A stretch of 64,000 bases of DNA from Heyndrickxia shackletonii. GTDB lineage: Bacteria; Bacillota; Bacilli; Bacillales; Bacillaceae_C. The DNA lies in NCBI RefSeq assembly GCF_001420715.1, contig NZ_LJJC01000004.1, forward strand, positions 711,734 to 775,733, in the 5' to 3' direction. The notes beneath the pieces were generated by a model. The model was not told the DNA's origin, made no database searches, and worked only from the letters and a program-made list of their open reading frames with translations. The position numbers and the translations under genes were made by a program. Below are positions 17,215-25,198 of this stretch, in pieces; positions within the stretch are counted from its first letter, which is position 1; the number at the start of each line of letters is the position of its first letter.

Positions 17215-18015
17215 GTGAGGAAATTTTCGATTCTCGCTTTATTTGCTGTACTTGTATTCAGTTTGCTTGCTGGTTGTGGCAAGGATGATGCAAAGGGGAA
17301 TTCCAAAGAAAATGTGCTTTCAAGAGTAAAAGACTCAAAGGTTCTGCGGGTTGGATTTGAAGGTACATATCCGCCATTTAACTTTTTAGATGATGGTAAT
17401 AAATACGATGGATTTGATGTCGATATATCGAATGAAATTGCCAGTCGGTTAGGGGTGAAGGCAAAGTTCATCGCTACTAAATGGGAGGGTCTAATAGGAG
17501 GTCTGAAGGCGGATAAATTTGACATCATTATTGGGCAAATGTCTATTACGGACGAACGAAAGAAAAGTGTGGATTTTACAGACCCATACGTTGTGACAGG
17601 ATCGGTCCTCATAACTAGGAAGGATCAAAATGATATTTCCAAACTTGAGCAAATTAAAGGTAAAAACGTAGGAGTTGGCGGAGGAACAACCTTTGAAAAA
17701 GTGGCAAGAAGTGTGAATGGTGCCAATGTTCATTTATATAAAACGGTGAACGAATATATACAGGATTTAATCAATGGACGCTTGGATGTCATCATCAATG
17801 ACCAACTATTAATGAGCTATAACATTCAAAAAGAAAAGCTTCCGATTAAAGTCGCCAGTGATATCGTCAATAAAGATAGCATTGGGATGGCTGTGAAAAA
17901 AGGAAATGAAGATTTCGTGAAAGAATTAAATCAGGCATTAGCCGATATGAAGAAAGATGGAACCTATAACAAGATTTATAAAAAATGGTTCGGAACAGAT
18001 CCGTTAAGTGAGTGA
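17215..18015 (+). CDS. Amino acid ABC transporter substrate-binding lipoprotein
   Basis: The product begins VRKFSILALFAVLVFSLLAG followed by the lipobox Cys (LAGC), so it is a lipid-anchored protein outside the membrane. The mature part is a family 3 solute-binding protein: VLRVGFEGTYPPFNF, YDGFDVDISNEIASRLG, and KKSVDFTDPYVVTG. The GTG at 17215 has GAGGAGGG six bases upstream, whereas the ATG at 17209 abuts it. It delivers a polar amino acid or related compound to the permease and ATPase encoded downstream. Confidence 0.9.
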   Translation: MRKFSILALFAVLVFSLLAGCGKDDAKGNSKENVLSRVKDSKVLRVGFEGTYPPFNFLDDGNKYDGFDVDISNEIASRLGVKAKFIATKWEGLIGGLKADKFDIIIGQMSITDERKKSVDFTDPYVVTGSVLITRKDQNDISKLEQIKGKNVGVGGGTTFEKVARSVNGANVHLYKTVNEYIQDLINGRLDVIINDQLLMSYNIQKEKLPIKVASDIVNKDSIGMAVKKGNEDFVKELNQALADMKKDGTYNKIYKKWFGTDPLSE

Positions 18016-18052
18016 AATAGAATTCAGTAAAGAAGAAATGAGGAGATAAACA

Positions 18053-19198
18053 ATGCTAGCAGTCGTGTTAGGAACCGGTATGATTGGTACGACCGTTGTG
18101 AAGGAGCTTGCGAGTTGTTCAGTCATCCATAAGGTTACAGCTGTGGATGCCATCGAATCGAGTGTAACGAAATGTCTCGAAATTGCGGAGAACAAAAAGG
18201 TAGAAGGAAAAGTAGCGGATTTACATTCAGAGGAAGCGATTTATGAGGTACTAAAAGGAGCGGATGTGGCCATTGCTTGCTTACCGCATTCACTAAGTTT
18301 ATCTGCAGTTAAAGCAGCTATTTCTGCTAAATGCCATCTTGTCGATTTAGTAGGTTCGCAATTTGAAAGAAAGCTAGAATTAGAGGAAGAAGCGAAAGCG
18401 GCAAATGTACTGGTCGTACCAGGCTGCGGGGTTGCTCCCGGAATAACCAATTTTCTTGCGGCACAGGGGATCGAGATGTTAGATGAGGCTGACGAGGCTA
18501 TCATGATTTGCGGTGGAATTCCGAAAGATCCATTGCCGCCGTTATGGTACCAGGTTGTCTTTCGATTGGAAAGTGTAATGGGGCTTTATACACGTTCCGC
18601 ATTGGCGGTTGAAAATGGAGAGCTGATAAGACTTGAACCGTTATCAGGATTGGAACGACTGTCATTTCCAGAACCTGTGGGTGATTGTGAAGCGGTCATT
18701 ACGGATGCCCACAGTACCGCTTATACGTTAAGAACAAAGGTCAACAACCTATATGAAAAAACCGTTCGATATCCGGAGCATTGGAGTAAAATGAAAACGC
18801 TCGCAGAGTTAGGGTTTTTAGATGAGAAACCAATCGTTGTAGAGGGAATCGAAGTGAGTCCGCGGAAAATGACAGAGGCGATTTTAGCTCCTCAATTAAA
18901 AGGAAAGTCCAATGAGGATATTACCGTTGTTCGGGTTACGGTGAAAGGAATAAAAAATGGGAAGCCAACTGAGTATGAATGGGAAATGGTTGATTTTTAC
19001 GACCATAACCGCAATATAACTTCGATGGCAAAGACTACTTCCATACCTGCTATGCTGATGGCGAAGTGGATCGCGGAAGGAAAGATAGGAGAGCGTGGTA
19101 TTGTACCGCCTGAAAGCATCATTGTTAGGGACCGTTTCCACCCTTTTATCGAGGAATTAGCAGAGTATGGAATTCATTTTACTTTTACGAGCAAGTGA
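18053..19198 (+). CDS. Saccharopine dehydrogenase-like NAD(P)-dependent enzyme
   Basis: A 381-residue protein starting with a Rossmann nucleotide-binding loop (VVLGTGMIGTTVVKEL) and a saccharopine dehydrogenase-type middle and C-terminal domain (VVPGCGVAPGITNFLAAQG). Such enzymes oxidise or make secondary amines joining amino acids, such as saccharopine or opines. Its ribosome binding site is GAGGAG. Lying inside an ABC transporter operon, between the binding protein and permease, it probably acts on the imported compound. The specific substrate is not evident. Confidence 0.85.
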   Translation: MLAVVLGTGMIGTTVVKELASCSVIHKVTAVDAIESSVTKCLEIAENKKVEGKVADLHSEEAIYEVLKGADVAIACLPHSLSLSAVKAAISAKCHLVDLVGSQFERKLELEEEAKAANVLVVPGCGVAPGITNFLAAQGIEMLDEADEAIMICGGIPKDPLPPLWYQVVFRLESVMGLYTRSALAVENGELIRLEPLSGLERLSFPEPVGDCEAVITDAHSTAYTLRTKVNNLYEKTVRYPEHWSKMKTLAELGFLDEKPIVVEGIEVSPRKMTEAILAPQLKGKSNEDITVVRVTVKGIKNGKPTEYEWEMVDFYDHNRNITSMAKTTSIPAMLMAKWIAEGKIGERGIVPPESIIVRDRFHPFIEELAEYGIHFTFTSK

Positions 19199-19237
19199 TG
19201 GTGCTATTTAAGATGACAAGGAGGAGGGGAAAATAGG

Positions 19238-19888
19238 ATGTCATTACTAGCTGAATCATTGCCGCCATTATTAACTGCCACGCTCATGACTATTGTGCTA
19301 GCTGTGGTTTCGATGCTTATTGCATTGGTTCTAGGTTTCTTTACGGCACTCGCCAGAATTTCAAAGATCAAAGTACTTAAAGCTATTGCTTCTATTTATG
19401 TATCTATTTTCCGCGGAACGCCTCTATTGGTACAAATATTCGTGATTTATTATGGTTTGCCGCAGATTGGTATCCAGTTAGAACCGATACCGTCCGGAAT
19501 TCTTGCTTTAAGCTTAAATGCAGGCGCCTATTTGTCGGAATCCTTCCGGGCAGCGCTTATTTCTGTGGATCGAGGCCAGCATGAAGCTGCCGTTTCCTTA
19601 GGAATGACATACGGTCAGATGATGCGAAGAATTATTATTCCGCAGAGTATTCGAATTGCGATTCCAACGATGTCGAATACCTATATTATTTTGATTAAGG
19701 ATACGTCCCTCGTGTCCGTGATAACGGTAACAGAACTACTGCAAATGTCTTCCCTCATTATTGCAAAAACCTTTGAGCCGCTTACCATCTATTTAATTGC
19801 TGCCGCCATTTACTGGGTTGTCATTACAATCTTCACTGTCCTATTAGATCGATTGGAGAAACGGACTTCGAAACACGTAGTTCAATAA
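19238..19888 (+). CDS. Amino acid ABC transporter permease (HisM/GlnP type)
   Basis: A 216-residue protein of typical size with about five membrane spans. It has the [18 protein letters not shown] motif, [18 protein letters not shown], and the EAA loop around [19 protein letters not shown], which contacts the ATPase. GGAGGAGGGG precedes the start. It follows the dehydrogenase and precedes the ATPase by 15 bp. Confidence 0.9.
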   Translation: MSLLAESLPPLLTATLMTIVLAVVSMLIALVLGFFTALARISKIKVLKAIASIYVSIFRGTPLLVQIFVIYYGLPQIGIQLEPIPSGILALSLNAGAYLSESFRAALISVDRGQHEAAVSLGMTYGQMMRRIIIPQSIRIAIPTMSNTYIILIKDTSLVSVITVTELLQMSSLIIAKTFEPLTIYLIAAAIYWVVITIFTVLLDRLEKRTSKHVVQ

Positions 19889-19902
19889 AGGAGGGAAGTA
19901 GA

Positions 19903-20658
19903 TTGGAGGTTATTAAACTCGAAAATATTACGAAAAACTTTGGTAGCAATGAAGTACTACAACAGATAAATTTGACAGTGAATAAGAGTGAGGTTGTCGT
20001 TATTATGGGGCCAAGCGGCTCTGGTAAGTCGACGCTCCTTCGATGCATGACGTTTCTGGAGGAGCCTAATTCAGGTATCGTTCGTATCGGTCAAACGGAA
20101 ATGAAAGCTGGAGAAAAGATGAATGGTGAGCGGAAAAGACTCATTCGAAGCATCCGCCAAAATACGGGTTTTGTCTTTCAACAATTTAATCTATTTCCGC
20201 ATAAGACAGCCATTGAAAATGTAATGGAAGGCCCGCTTATTATCAAAAAGATGCCAAAGGAAAAAGCAAAGGCCTTTGCTTATTCCCTCCTCGAAAAGGT
20301 AGGATTGTCCGATCGCTGTGATCACTATCCATCCCAGTTGTCTGGAGGTCAGCAACAGCGTGTCGCGATTGCCCGGGCACTATCCATGGAACCGATGGTG
20401 ATGCTATATGATGAACCCACATCAGCATTAGATCCTGAGCTTGTGCGAGAAGTGTTGCAGGTGATGAAGGATCTCGCGAAGGAAGGGATGACCATGGTTG
20501 TCGTCACTCATGAAATGGGATTTGCGCGAGAGGTTGCTGATCGAGTGCTATTTATGGCGGATGGAGTAATCGTAGAGGAAGGGACGTCCGATCAGATATT
20601 TAGCGCACCAAAGGAAGAACGAACGAAAAGGTTTTTGCGTGATGTGAAGACGGTGTAG
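19903..20658 (+). CDS. Amino acid ABC transporter ATP-binding protein (GlnQ type)
   Basis: The 251-residue product has the complete set of ABC motifs: Walker [10 protein letters not shown] (about 37-45), Q-loop region [11 protein letters not shown], signature [15 protein letters not shown] (about 146-160), Walker [13 protein letters not shown], and the switch His in VVTHEMGFA. The start is TTG with GGAGGG seven bases upstream. It completes the binding protein-dehydrogenase-permease-ATPase operon. Confidence 0.9.
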   Translation: MEVIKLENITKNFGSNEVLQQINLTVNKSEVVVIMGPSGSGKSTLLRCMTFLEEPNSGIVRIGQTEMKAGEKMNGERKRLIRSIRQNTGFVFQQFNLFPHKTAIENVMEGPLIIKKMPKEKAKAFAYSLLEKVGLSDRCDHYPSQLSGGQQQRVAIARALSMEPMVMLYDEPTSALDPELVREVLQVMKDLAKEGMTMVVVTHEMGFAREVADRVLFMADGVIVEEGTSDQIFSAPKEERTKRFLRDVKTV

Positions 20659-20671
20659 GGAAAGGTAATAG

Positions 20672-20703
20672 ATAGCTTGGATTGATTTCCGGGCTATTTT
20701 TTT
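20672..20703 (+). terminator. Terminator of the ABC transporter operon
   Basis: ATAGCTTGG pairs with CCGGGCTAT (two G-T pairs), followed by seven T residues. Confidence 0.85.
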
Positions 20704-20923
20704 ATCGTCGAGGAAATTATAAAACTTAACCCTGTGGATAACCTGAAACTAGCTGCAGCGCTTGCGTATTTTTTTAGTAGGAACAAAGAGGCGGTGGTTC
20801 CCCCTTAATACTTTTTAATACTGAGGAAGGTTTCTGGTGTGTATCTTTTTTCCTCCATGTTACTTCATTGCAGGTAATTCATCTTACTTGTGTATATACC
20901 TAGTCCCATTTTACCTAAAGGCA
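20704..20923. other. Intergenic region with a repeat relic
   Basis: Contains a relic CTAGCTGCAGCGCTTGCG (about 20749-20766) resembling the ends of the GCGCTTGCGC repeat at 48176-48362, followed by a T run. A single TGTGGATAA at 20733 matches a DnaA box by likely chance. No gene is supported. Confidence 0.4.
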
Positions 20924-20932
20924 CATATACTA
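20924..20932 (+). promoter_or_regulatory. Possible sigma-K -10 element
   Basis: CATATACTA matches the sigma-K -10 consensus CATANNNTA and lies 25 bp before the start of the His-rich repeat protein. A clear -35 AC at 16-17 bp upstream is not present, so this is tentative. Confidence 0.35.
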
Positions 20933-20956
20933 ACTTGAATAACAAGGAGGGATAGA

Positions 20957-21343
20957 ATGGAACGGCAAATGAAATATGGAAATTATCCAAATCAAGGCTA
21001 CCATCATGGACACGGAACCTATCACCCAGGTCAAGGGTACCATCATGGGCATGGCGCCTATTACCCAGGTCAAGGCTACCATCATGGACATGGGACATAT
21101 AAACCTGGTCAAGGGTACCATCATGGACATGGGACATATAAACCTGGTCAAGGCTACCATCATGGACACGGTACCTATTACCCAGGTCAAGGCTATCATC
21201 ATGGGCATGGAAGTTATCACCCTGGTCAAGGTTACCATCATGGACATGGCACCTATATTCCTGGTCAAGGTTATCATCATGGACAAACCGGATACTATCC
21301 AGGTTATGGCGTTCACCATAGTCAAGGAACATATGGTCAATAG
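20957..21343 (+). CDS. His/Gly/Tyr-rich 13-residue repeat protein, possible spore-coat component
   Basis: The 128-residue product is almost entirely a tandem repeat of a 13-residue unit, GYHHGHGTYxPGQ, seven full copies and two degenerate ones after a short head (MERQMKYGNYPNQ). The underlying DNA unit is 39 bp, so all three frames stay open, but only this frame has a ribosome binding site (AAGGAGGG). There is no signal peptide. Such Tyr/Gly/His-rich repeats recall spore coat proteins that cross-link or bind metal. The sigma-K-like -10 upstream supports a mother-cell role, which remains inference. Confidence 0.7.
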   Translation: MERQMKYGNYPNQGYHHGHGTYHPGQGYHHGHGAYYPGQGYHHGHGTYKPGQGYHHGHGTYKPGQGYHHGHGTYYPGQGYHHGHGSYHPGQGYHHGHGTYIPGQGYHHGQTGYYPGYGVHHSQGTYGQ

Positions 21344-21376
21344 GGGGACAACGGGGGACGGTACTCAAGGTCCCCT
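21342..21376. repeat. GGGAC-type hairpin repeat
   Basis: A block with GGGGGACGGTACTC and GGTCCCC just after the repeat protein stop. It belongs to the same short palindromic family as 3458 and 15666, although degenerate. Confidence 0.4.
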
Positions 21377-21499
21377 AATCTTATTCAAGGCAGGATAAAG
21401 TCTATTACATAAGAAATTTTTAAAAGTGGACGGAATTAAATGTCTGGGGTATAAACTTTTCACGAAAATAGTTTGGAAGATTCGCTAAGTGAAACTCGG

Positions 21500-22210
21500 A
21501 CGGGATAGTGCCGAAAACTAAGCCTGAACGGTAACAATAGAAGTAGTATCGTGCCCGAAATCAAGCCCGAAGAAGGAATATGGTAACAATAGAAGTAGTA
21601 TCGTGCCCGAAATCAAGCCCGAAGAAGGAATATGGTAACAATAGAAGTAGTATCGTGCCCGAAATCAAGCCCGAAGAAGGAATATGGTAACAATAGAGAG
21701 AGTATCGTGCCCGAAATCAAGCCCGAAGAAGGAATATGGTAACAATAGAAGTAGTATCGTGCCCGAACCCAAGCCCGAAGAAGGAATATGGTAACAATAG
21801 AAGTAGTATCGTGCCCGAAATCAAGCCCGAAGAAGGAATATGGTAACAATAGAGGGAGAATCGTGCCCGAAATCAAGCCCGAAGAAGGAATATGGTAACA
21901 ATAGAGGGAGAATCGTGCCTGAAATCAAGCCCGAAGAAGGAATATGGTAACAATAGAGGGAGAATCGTGCCTGAAATCAAGCCCGAAGAAGGAATATGGT
22001 AACAATAGAGGGAGAATCGTGCCTGAAATCAAGCCCGAAGAAGGAATATGGTAACAATAAAGGGAGTATCCTGCCCGAGCCCCCATGCGAAGTCGGAAAA
22101 CGGTCACCAAAGAGGAAGAATGGTGCCCGAACCCCCGTGCGAATCTGGAAAAAATGGTCACCAAAGTGGCAATATGATGCCCAAACCCAAACCCGAAGCA
22201 TAAATATGGT
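21500..22210. repeat. 52-bp tandem repeat array (minisatellite), about 13 units
   Basis: Units recur exactly every 52 bp; for example GGTAACAATAG occurs at about 21530, 21582, 21634 and on to 22050. Each unit holds two GCCCGAA motifs 13 bp apart. Units 2-10 are nearly identical, while the last three units (22080-22205) and the first are strongly diverged. Variants cluster in blocks (GAAGTAGTA early, GAGGGAGAA late; CCCGAAATC early, CCTGAAATC late), as expected from unequal exchange. 52 is not a multiple of three, no frame has a ribosome binding site, and there are no unique spacers, so it is neither coding nor CRISPR. Confidence 0.9.
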
Positions 22211-22444
22211 CATCAATAATCACTTTTCCTCAAATAATGCAAAAGTACAAGAAAAAATTGTACTAATATTCGATAATTTTGCAGAAAAATTGTTGAATAA
22301 TTCTAATTATATTGTAAAATAGGATTTACTTTTAAAAATGTGTGTTAGTGTTCTCCTTTGTTGCTAGTTTTGCCCCTCTAAAAAGCTACTAAAGGAGAGT
22401 CACCAATTCATAACCAGATTTAGAGATTGTGTAGGAGGTAAAGT

Positions 22445-23404
22445 ATGAAGGTAATAGAAAAAGTAAGTGGATTCGCAGGCAAGACTTTTACATTTTGGGT
22501 GATCATTGTAGCCGTTTTGGCTTATATGTTTCCGGGAAGTTTCAAATGGATAGGCGGATATGTTGTTCCTCTGCTGGGGATTGTTATGTTTGGTATGGGG
22601 CTTACTCTTTCGGCATCTGATTTTAAAGAGGTATTTCGCAGACCAAAAGAGGTGGCACTGGGAGTTGCGGGGCATTTTATTATAATGCCGGTATTAGCAT
22701 TTTTATTAGCGGTTGGGTTACATTTACCGAAGGAGGTAGCTGTGGGTGTTATATTAGTTGGATGTTGTCCAAGCGGAACTTCCTCCAACGTAATGGTGTT
22801 TTTAGGTAAGGGGAACGTAGCATTAGCTGTTTCAATCGCATCCGTTTCCACCATTCTGGCCCCTATTTTGACACCGCTGCTTATTTTGTTGCTTGCCAGC
22901 AAATGGGTACATGTTAGTGTTGGATCATTGTTTTTGTCCATCGTACAAGTCATTATTGTTCCTTTATGTTTAGGGTTTATCATTAAGAAATTTTTTGGCA
23001 GACAAGCTCAAGCGGGAACGAAGGCAATGCCGCTTGTGTCTGTTATCGCAATTGTCATGATTGTTTCTGGTGTAGTTGCTGGAAGCCAGGCGCAAATTGC
23101 GAAAACGGGCTTACTTATTTTTGCCGTTGTTGTTTTACATAATGTTCTTGGGTATTGTTTAGGATTTTTCTTTTCCCGTCTATGCGGCATGGATTTAGCA
23201 AAACAAAAAGCGGTTGCCATGGAGGTTGGGATGCAAAACTCCGGTTTAGGAGTTGCGATTGCCTCTGCAAGTTTTTCCCCATTGGCAGCTGTCCCAAGTG
23301 CTATTTTCAGTGTATGGCATAATATTTCAGGCTCCATCCTAGCGTTTATCTTTAGTAAAATGGAAGATAAGAAGACAGAAGAAGTGAAGAAAATTGCTGG
23401 GTGA
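22445..23404 (+). CDS. Bile acid:sodium symporter (BASS) family protein
   Basis: A 319-residue protein with about nine membrane spans, matching BASS carriers such as B. subtilis YocS. Recognisable segments are LLGIVMFGMGLTLSASDF, the GCCPSGTSSNVMVFLGKGNV loop with Na+-site residues, and MEVGMQNSGLGVAIASASF in the second cross-over region. These proteins transport organic anions with Na+. GTAGGAGG precedes the ATG. It stands alone; the bacterial substrate is unknown and could be an organic acid or vitamin precursor. Confidence 0.85.
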   Translation: MKVIEKVSGFAGKTFTFWVIIVAVLAYMFPGSFKWIGGYVVPLLGIVMFGMGLTLSASDFKEVFRRPKEVALGVAGHFIIMPVLAFLLAVGLHLPKEVAVGVILVGCCPSGTSSNVMVFLGKGNVALAVSIASVSTILAPILTPLLILLLASKWVHVSVGSLFLSIVQVIIVPLCLGFIIKKFFGRQAQAGTKAMPLVSVIAIVMIVSGVVAGSQAQIAKTGLLIFAVVVLHNVLGYCLGFFFSRLCGMDLAKQKAVAMEVGMQNSGLGVAIASASFSPLAAVPSAIFSVWHNISGSILAFIFSKMEDKKTEEVKKIAG

Positions 23405-23425
23405 GTGACAGTTATGGAATTAGAT

Positions 23426-23460
23426 CCCCCTTTGCCTAGAGATGTAGTAGGCAAAGGGGG
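23426..23460. other. Strong hairpin without T-tract
   Basis: CCCCCTTTGCCTA and TAGGCAAAGGGGG form a perfect 13-bp stem 22 bp after the BASS gene stop. No T run follows on the plus strand, so it may stabilise the mRNA 3' end rather than terminate transcription. Confidence 0.6.
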
Positions 23461-23556
23461 GCTCAAGGTGGTTCATTAGAATTGCTTTATTATGTGAAAA
23501 TAAAGATGTATCACGGAAAGTTTATATCAATGAAAAAATAATATGCGTTTTTTTAC

Positions 23557-23589
23557 AAAATCAACCTCGATTGGAACGAGGTTGATTTT
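23557..23589. terminator. Bidirectional terminator
   Basis: AAAATCAACCTCG and CGAGGTTGATTTT form a perfect stem, with a T run on each strand. It lies between the convergent BASS and sigma factor genes. Confidence 0.85.
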
Positions 23590-23596
23590 ATGATTT

Positions 23597-24088
23597 TTAT
23601 TTACATTCACTAAGTACCGTCATCCTAATCTTCTCCAACGCTCCCTTTTTCCACTTCTTCACCGCAGATGGCGATACTTTTTCATATGCCGCAAGTTCAG
23701 CAGAATTCATCCCCAAGTAAAATGTAGCCACAACCCACTTTTTCTGATTATTCGTTAGTCCCTCACAATACGCTAATAAGGTATCTTTTTCTAACGGCTT
23801 CACAGCACCTTCGTCAAATTGAATGTCCCAAAACTCTTCTTTCGGATAAAATTGTCTCTCCTCCACTTTTGAGCATCTTTTTATTTCACTTAACAATCTC
23901 CCCTTCATCGTCATATAGGCATAGCTTGTAAACGATCCTTTGCTCGGATCGAATTTTTCCTTCGCCTCCCACAGTGCAATCAAACCTATTTGAAAAAATT
24001 CGTCATAGTTTTTGTAAATTCGTAAGGAATGCAAAATATGATGAATCATCGCTTCGTATTCTTTCATTATCATTTGGAAATCTTCCAT
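23597..24088 (-). CDS. Sigma-70 family factor of the competence (ComX/SigH) type
   Basis: A 163-residue small sigma factor. Region 2 is clear (YDEFFQIGLIALWEAKEKFD, then SFTSYAYMTMKGRLLSEIKR, residues about 28-70). A region 4-like helix-turn-helix lies at the C-terminus (MNSAELAAYEKVSPSAVKKW). The region 2 pattern resembles SigH of staphylococci and ComX-like factors that activate DNA-uptake genes. Its ribosome binding site AAAGG is eight bases from the ATG. It is divergent from comK, which strengthens the competence link (inference). Confidence 0.75.
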   Translation of the reverse strand: MEDFQMIMKEYEAMIHHILHSLRIYKNYDEFFQIGLIALWEAKEKFDPSKGSFTSYAYMTMKGRLLSEIKRCSKVEERQFYPKEEFWDIQFDEGAVKPLEKDTLLAYCEGLTNNQKKWVVATFYLGMNSAELAAYEKVSPSAVKKWKKGALEKIRMTVLSECK

Positions 24089-24255
24089 TCGACAGACCTT
24101 TCACAAAAGGCGCCTTTTGTCATGTATTCCCGGGTTAGGTCCACCATATCGGAAAAAATTTGTCTGTACGAATCAAGATTTTGGTAAAATCCATGTTGAA
24201 AATAAGAGATAATGATCTTTTCTTGCAGAGAAATGGATAGTTTCCAGCGATTCAA
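24070..24255 (-). CDS. Possible small protein upstream of the sigma factor
   Basis: A 61-codon frame (TTG start) ends 19 bp inside the sigma gene, suggesting translational coupling. The predicted product is helical (SLQEKIIISYFQHGFYQN) with no recognised domain. The upstream AAAGGG is 13 bases from the TTG, a weak start signal. It could be a partner of the sigma factor or a chance frame. Confidence 0.3.
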   Translation of the reverse strand: MNRWKLSISLQEKIIISYFQHGFYQNLDSYRQIFSDMVDLTREYMTKGAFCERSVEWKISK

Positions 24256-24332
24256 CCGTAAATAATAGCCCTTTTTTATCTATTAAAAAAATTAGGAAAA
24301 TTTATATAAAAATATGGATTTAAGTGGAAAAT

Positions 24333-24346
24333 TATAGTATACTATA
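24333..24346 (+). promoter_or_regulatory. comK promoter palindrome
   Basis: TATAGTATACTATA is a perfect 14-bp palindrome that includes a -10-like TATACT at 24338-24343, about 30 bp before the comK start codon. The sequence upstream is rich in A4 and T3-4 tracts, but I could not identify a clean AAAA-N5-TTTT ComK box. Confidence 0.4.
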
Positions 24347-24375
24347 CCCATAAAAGGGAAAGGGAGGTTATGAGA

Positions 24376-24897
24376 TTGATAGAACTGAAAGACTACATCG
24401 TGACAACTGACACGGTAGCACTAACAGAAATCTATCATCCAGAACTAAACACAAAAATTTATGATTTAAATGGTATTTATTACTCAAAACAAACGATGAA
24501 GGATATCCTGAAGAAGTCATGTGACAGATATGGTGCCTCCTATCAAGGACGAATTGAAACCGTTCGTAACATATTCTCTTATTGGAGAAGGACCCCATTG
24601 ATGATTTATCCTGAGTTGTTTTTATATGCGTTTCCTACTAAATCACCGGAAGACTTTACGTGCAGGTGGATTTTTCCTGCCCATATACAAACCCACATTA
24701 TAGAAAATAATCACCTCTATGTTATTTTTAAAAATGGAATGAAAGTAGAGCTAAATTGCTCTCTTAACACATACATAAAGCAAAGAGAAAGAACTGCCCA
24801 TTGTTTAACCCATTATTCTGTGCATGGTCCTGGTCGTGATCCTCAGAATAACAGTACGGATATTAATGGATTGCGGTTTGATAGATGGAATAAGTAG
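24376..24897 (+). CDS. comK: Competence transcription factor ComK homologue
   Basis: The 173-residue product aligns by eye with ComK along its length: KIYDLNGIYYSKQTMKDILKKSC, RYGASYQGRIETVRNIF, the strongly conserved PLMIYPELFLYAFPT, WIFPAHI, and FKNGMKVELNCSLNTYIKQ. B. subtilis ComK is 192 residues. ComK is the master activator of DNA-uptake genes. The TTG at 24376 lies eight bases after AGGGAGG; the ATG at 24370 would be only two bases away. A terminator follows. The divergent neighbour is a competence-type sigma factor. Confidence 0.85.
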   Translation: MIELKDYIVTTDTVALTEIYHPELNTKIYDLNGIYYSKQTMKDILKKSCDRYGASYQGRIETVRNIFSYWRRTPLMIYPELFLYAFPTKSPEDFTCRWIFPAHIQTHIIENNHLYVIFKNGMKVELNCSLNTYIKQRERTAHCLTHYSVHGPGRDPQNNSTDINGLRFDRWNK

Positions 24898-24903
24898 ATT
24901 AGA

Positions 24904-24948
24904 AAAAGGCAAGCTCTCCTATTCTGAAAGAGCTTGTCTTTTTTTTTG
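24904..24948 (+). terminator. Terminator after comK
   Basis: AAAGGCAAGCTCT and AGAGCTTGTCTTT form a 13-bp stem with one G-T pair, followed by a run of nine T residues. Confidence 0.9.
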
Positions 24949-24970
24949 GAAATTCTTCTTTTTAAAAAAT

Positions 24971-25005
24971 GGCTCTGTTAAATTTAAATGTTGATTTTTA
25001 TATAG
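24971..25005. mobile_element. Solo end of an IS1595-like element
   Basis: GGCTCTGTTAAATTTAAATG followed by TTGATTTTT closely matches the terminal sequence of the element beginning at 63681 and the ends of the three MITEs. No partner end or transposase is adjacent, so it is a relic. Confidence 0.6.
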
Positions 25006-25198
25006 TAATTAGGATACCCTCACAAATTCGTTAAGCTCTCCCATTCTTTTCCGACTAACGGTACCCGTTACTTTAAGCACATCTTTTAACAAACTTATAA
25101 ATCTTAAGCATCTGCCGATTAATGAAAGAAATGAAAAGTATATCAAGTTATTGAATGGATAGAATAAGCGGGAAAAAGTGAGATGATGAGGTGTTGCT

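Noticed and set aside
20733-20741. DnaA box TGTGGATAA, possible origin
   Set aside because: Only one exact copy; about one is expected by chance in a window of this size. No cluster or dnaA gene nearby.
20865-21398. Long open frames antisense to and in other frames of the His-rich repeat gene
   Set aside because: The 39-bp repeat unit is a multiple of three, so any open unit stays open in all frames. Only one frame has a ribosome binding site and a sensible composition.
21500-22210. CRISPR array
   Set aside because: Units are contiguous with no unique spacers, and no cas genes are present.
21613-22322. Several ORFs on both strands of the 52-bp array
   Set aside because: The period is not a multiple of three, so frames cycle through the repeat by chance. 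None has a ribosome binding site.
22280-22440. Riboswitch upstream of the BASS transporter
   Set aside because: No recognisable conserved core of TPP, preQ1 or other classes; only an AT-rich leader.
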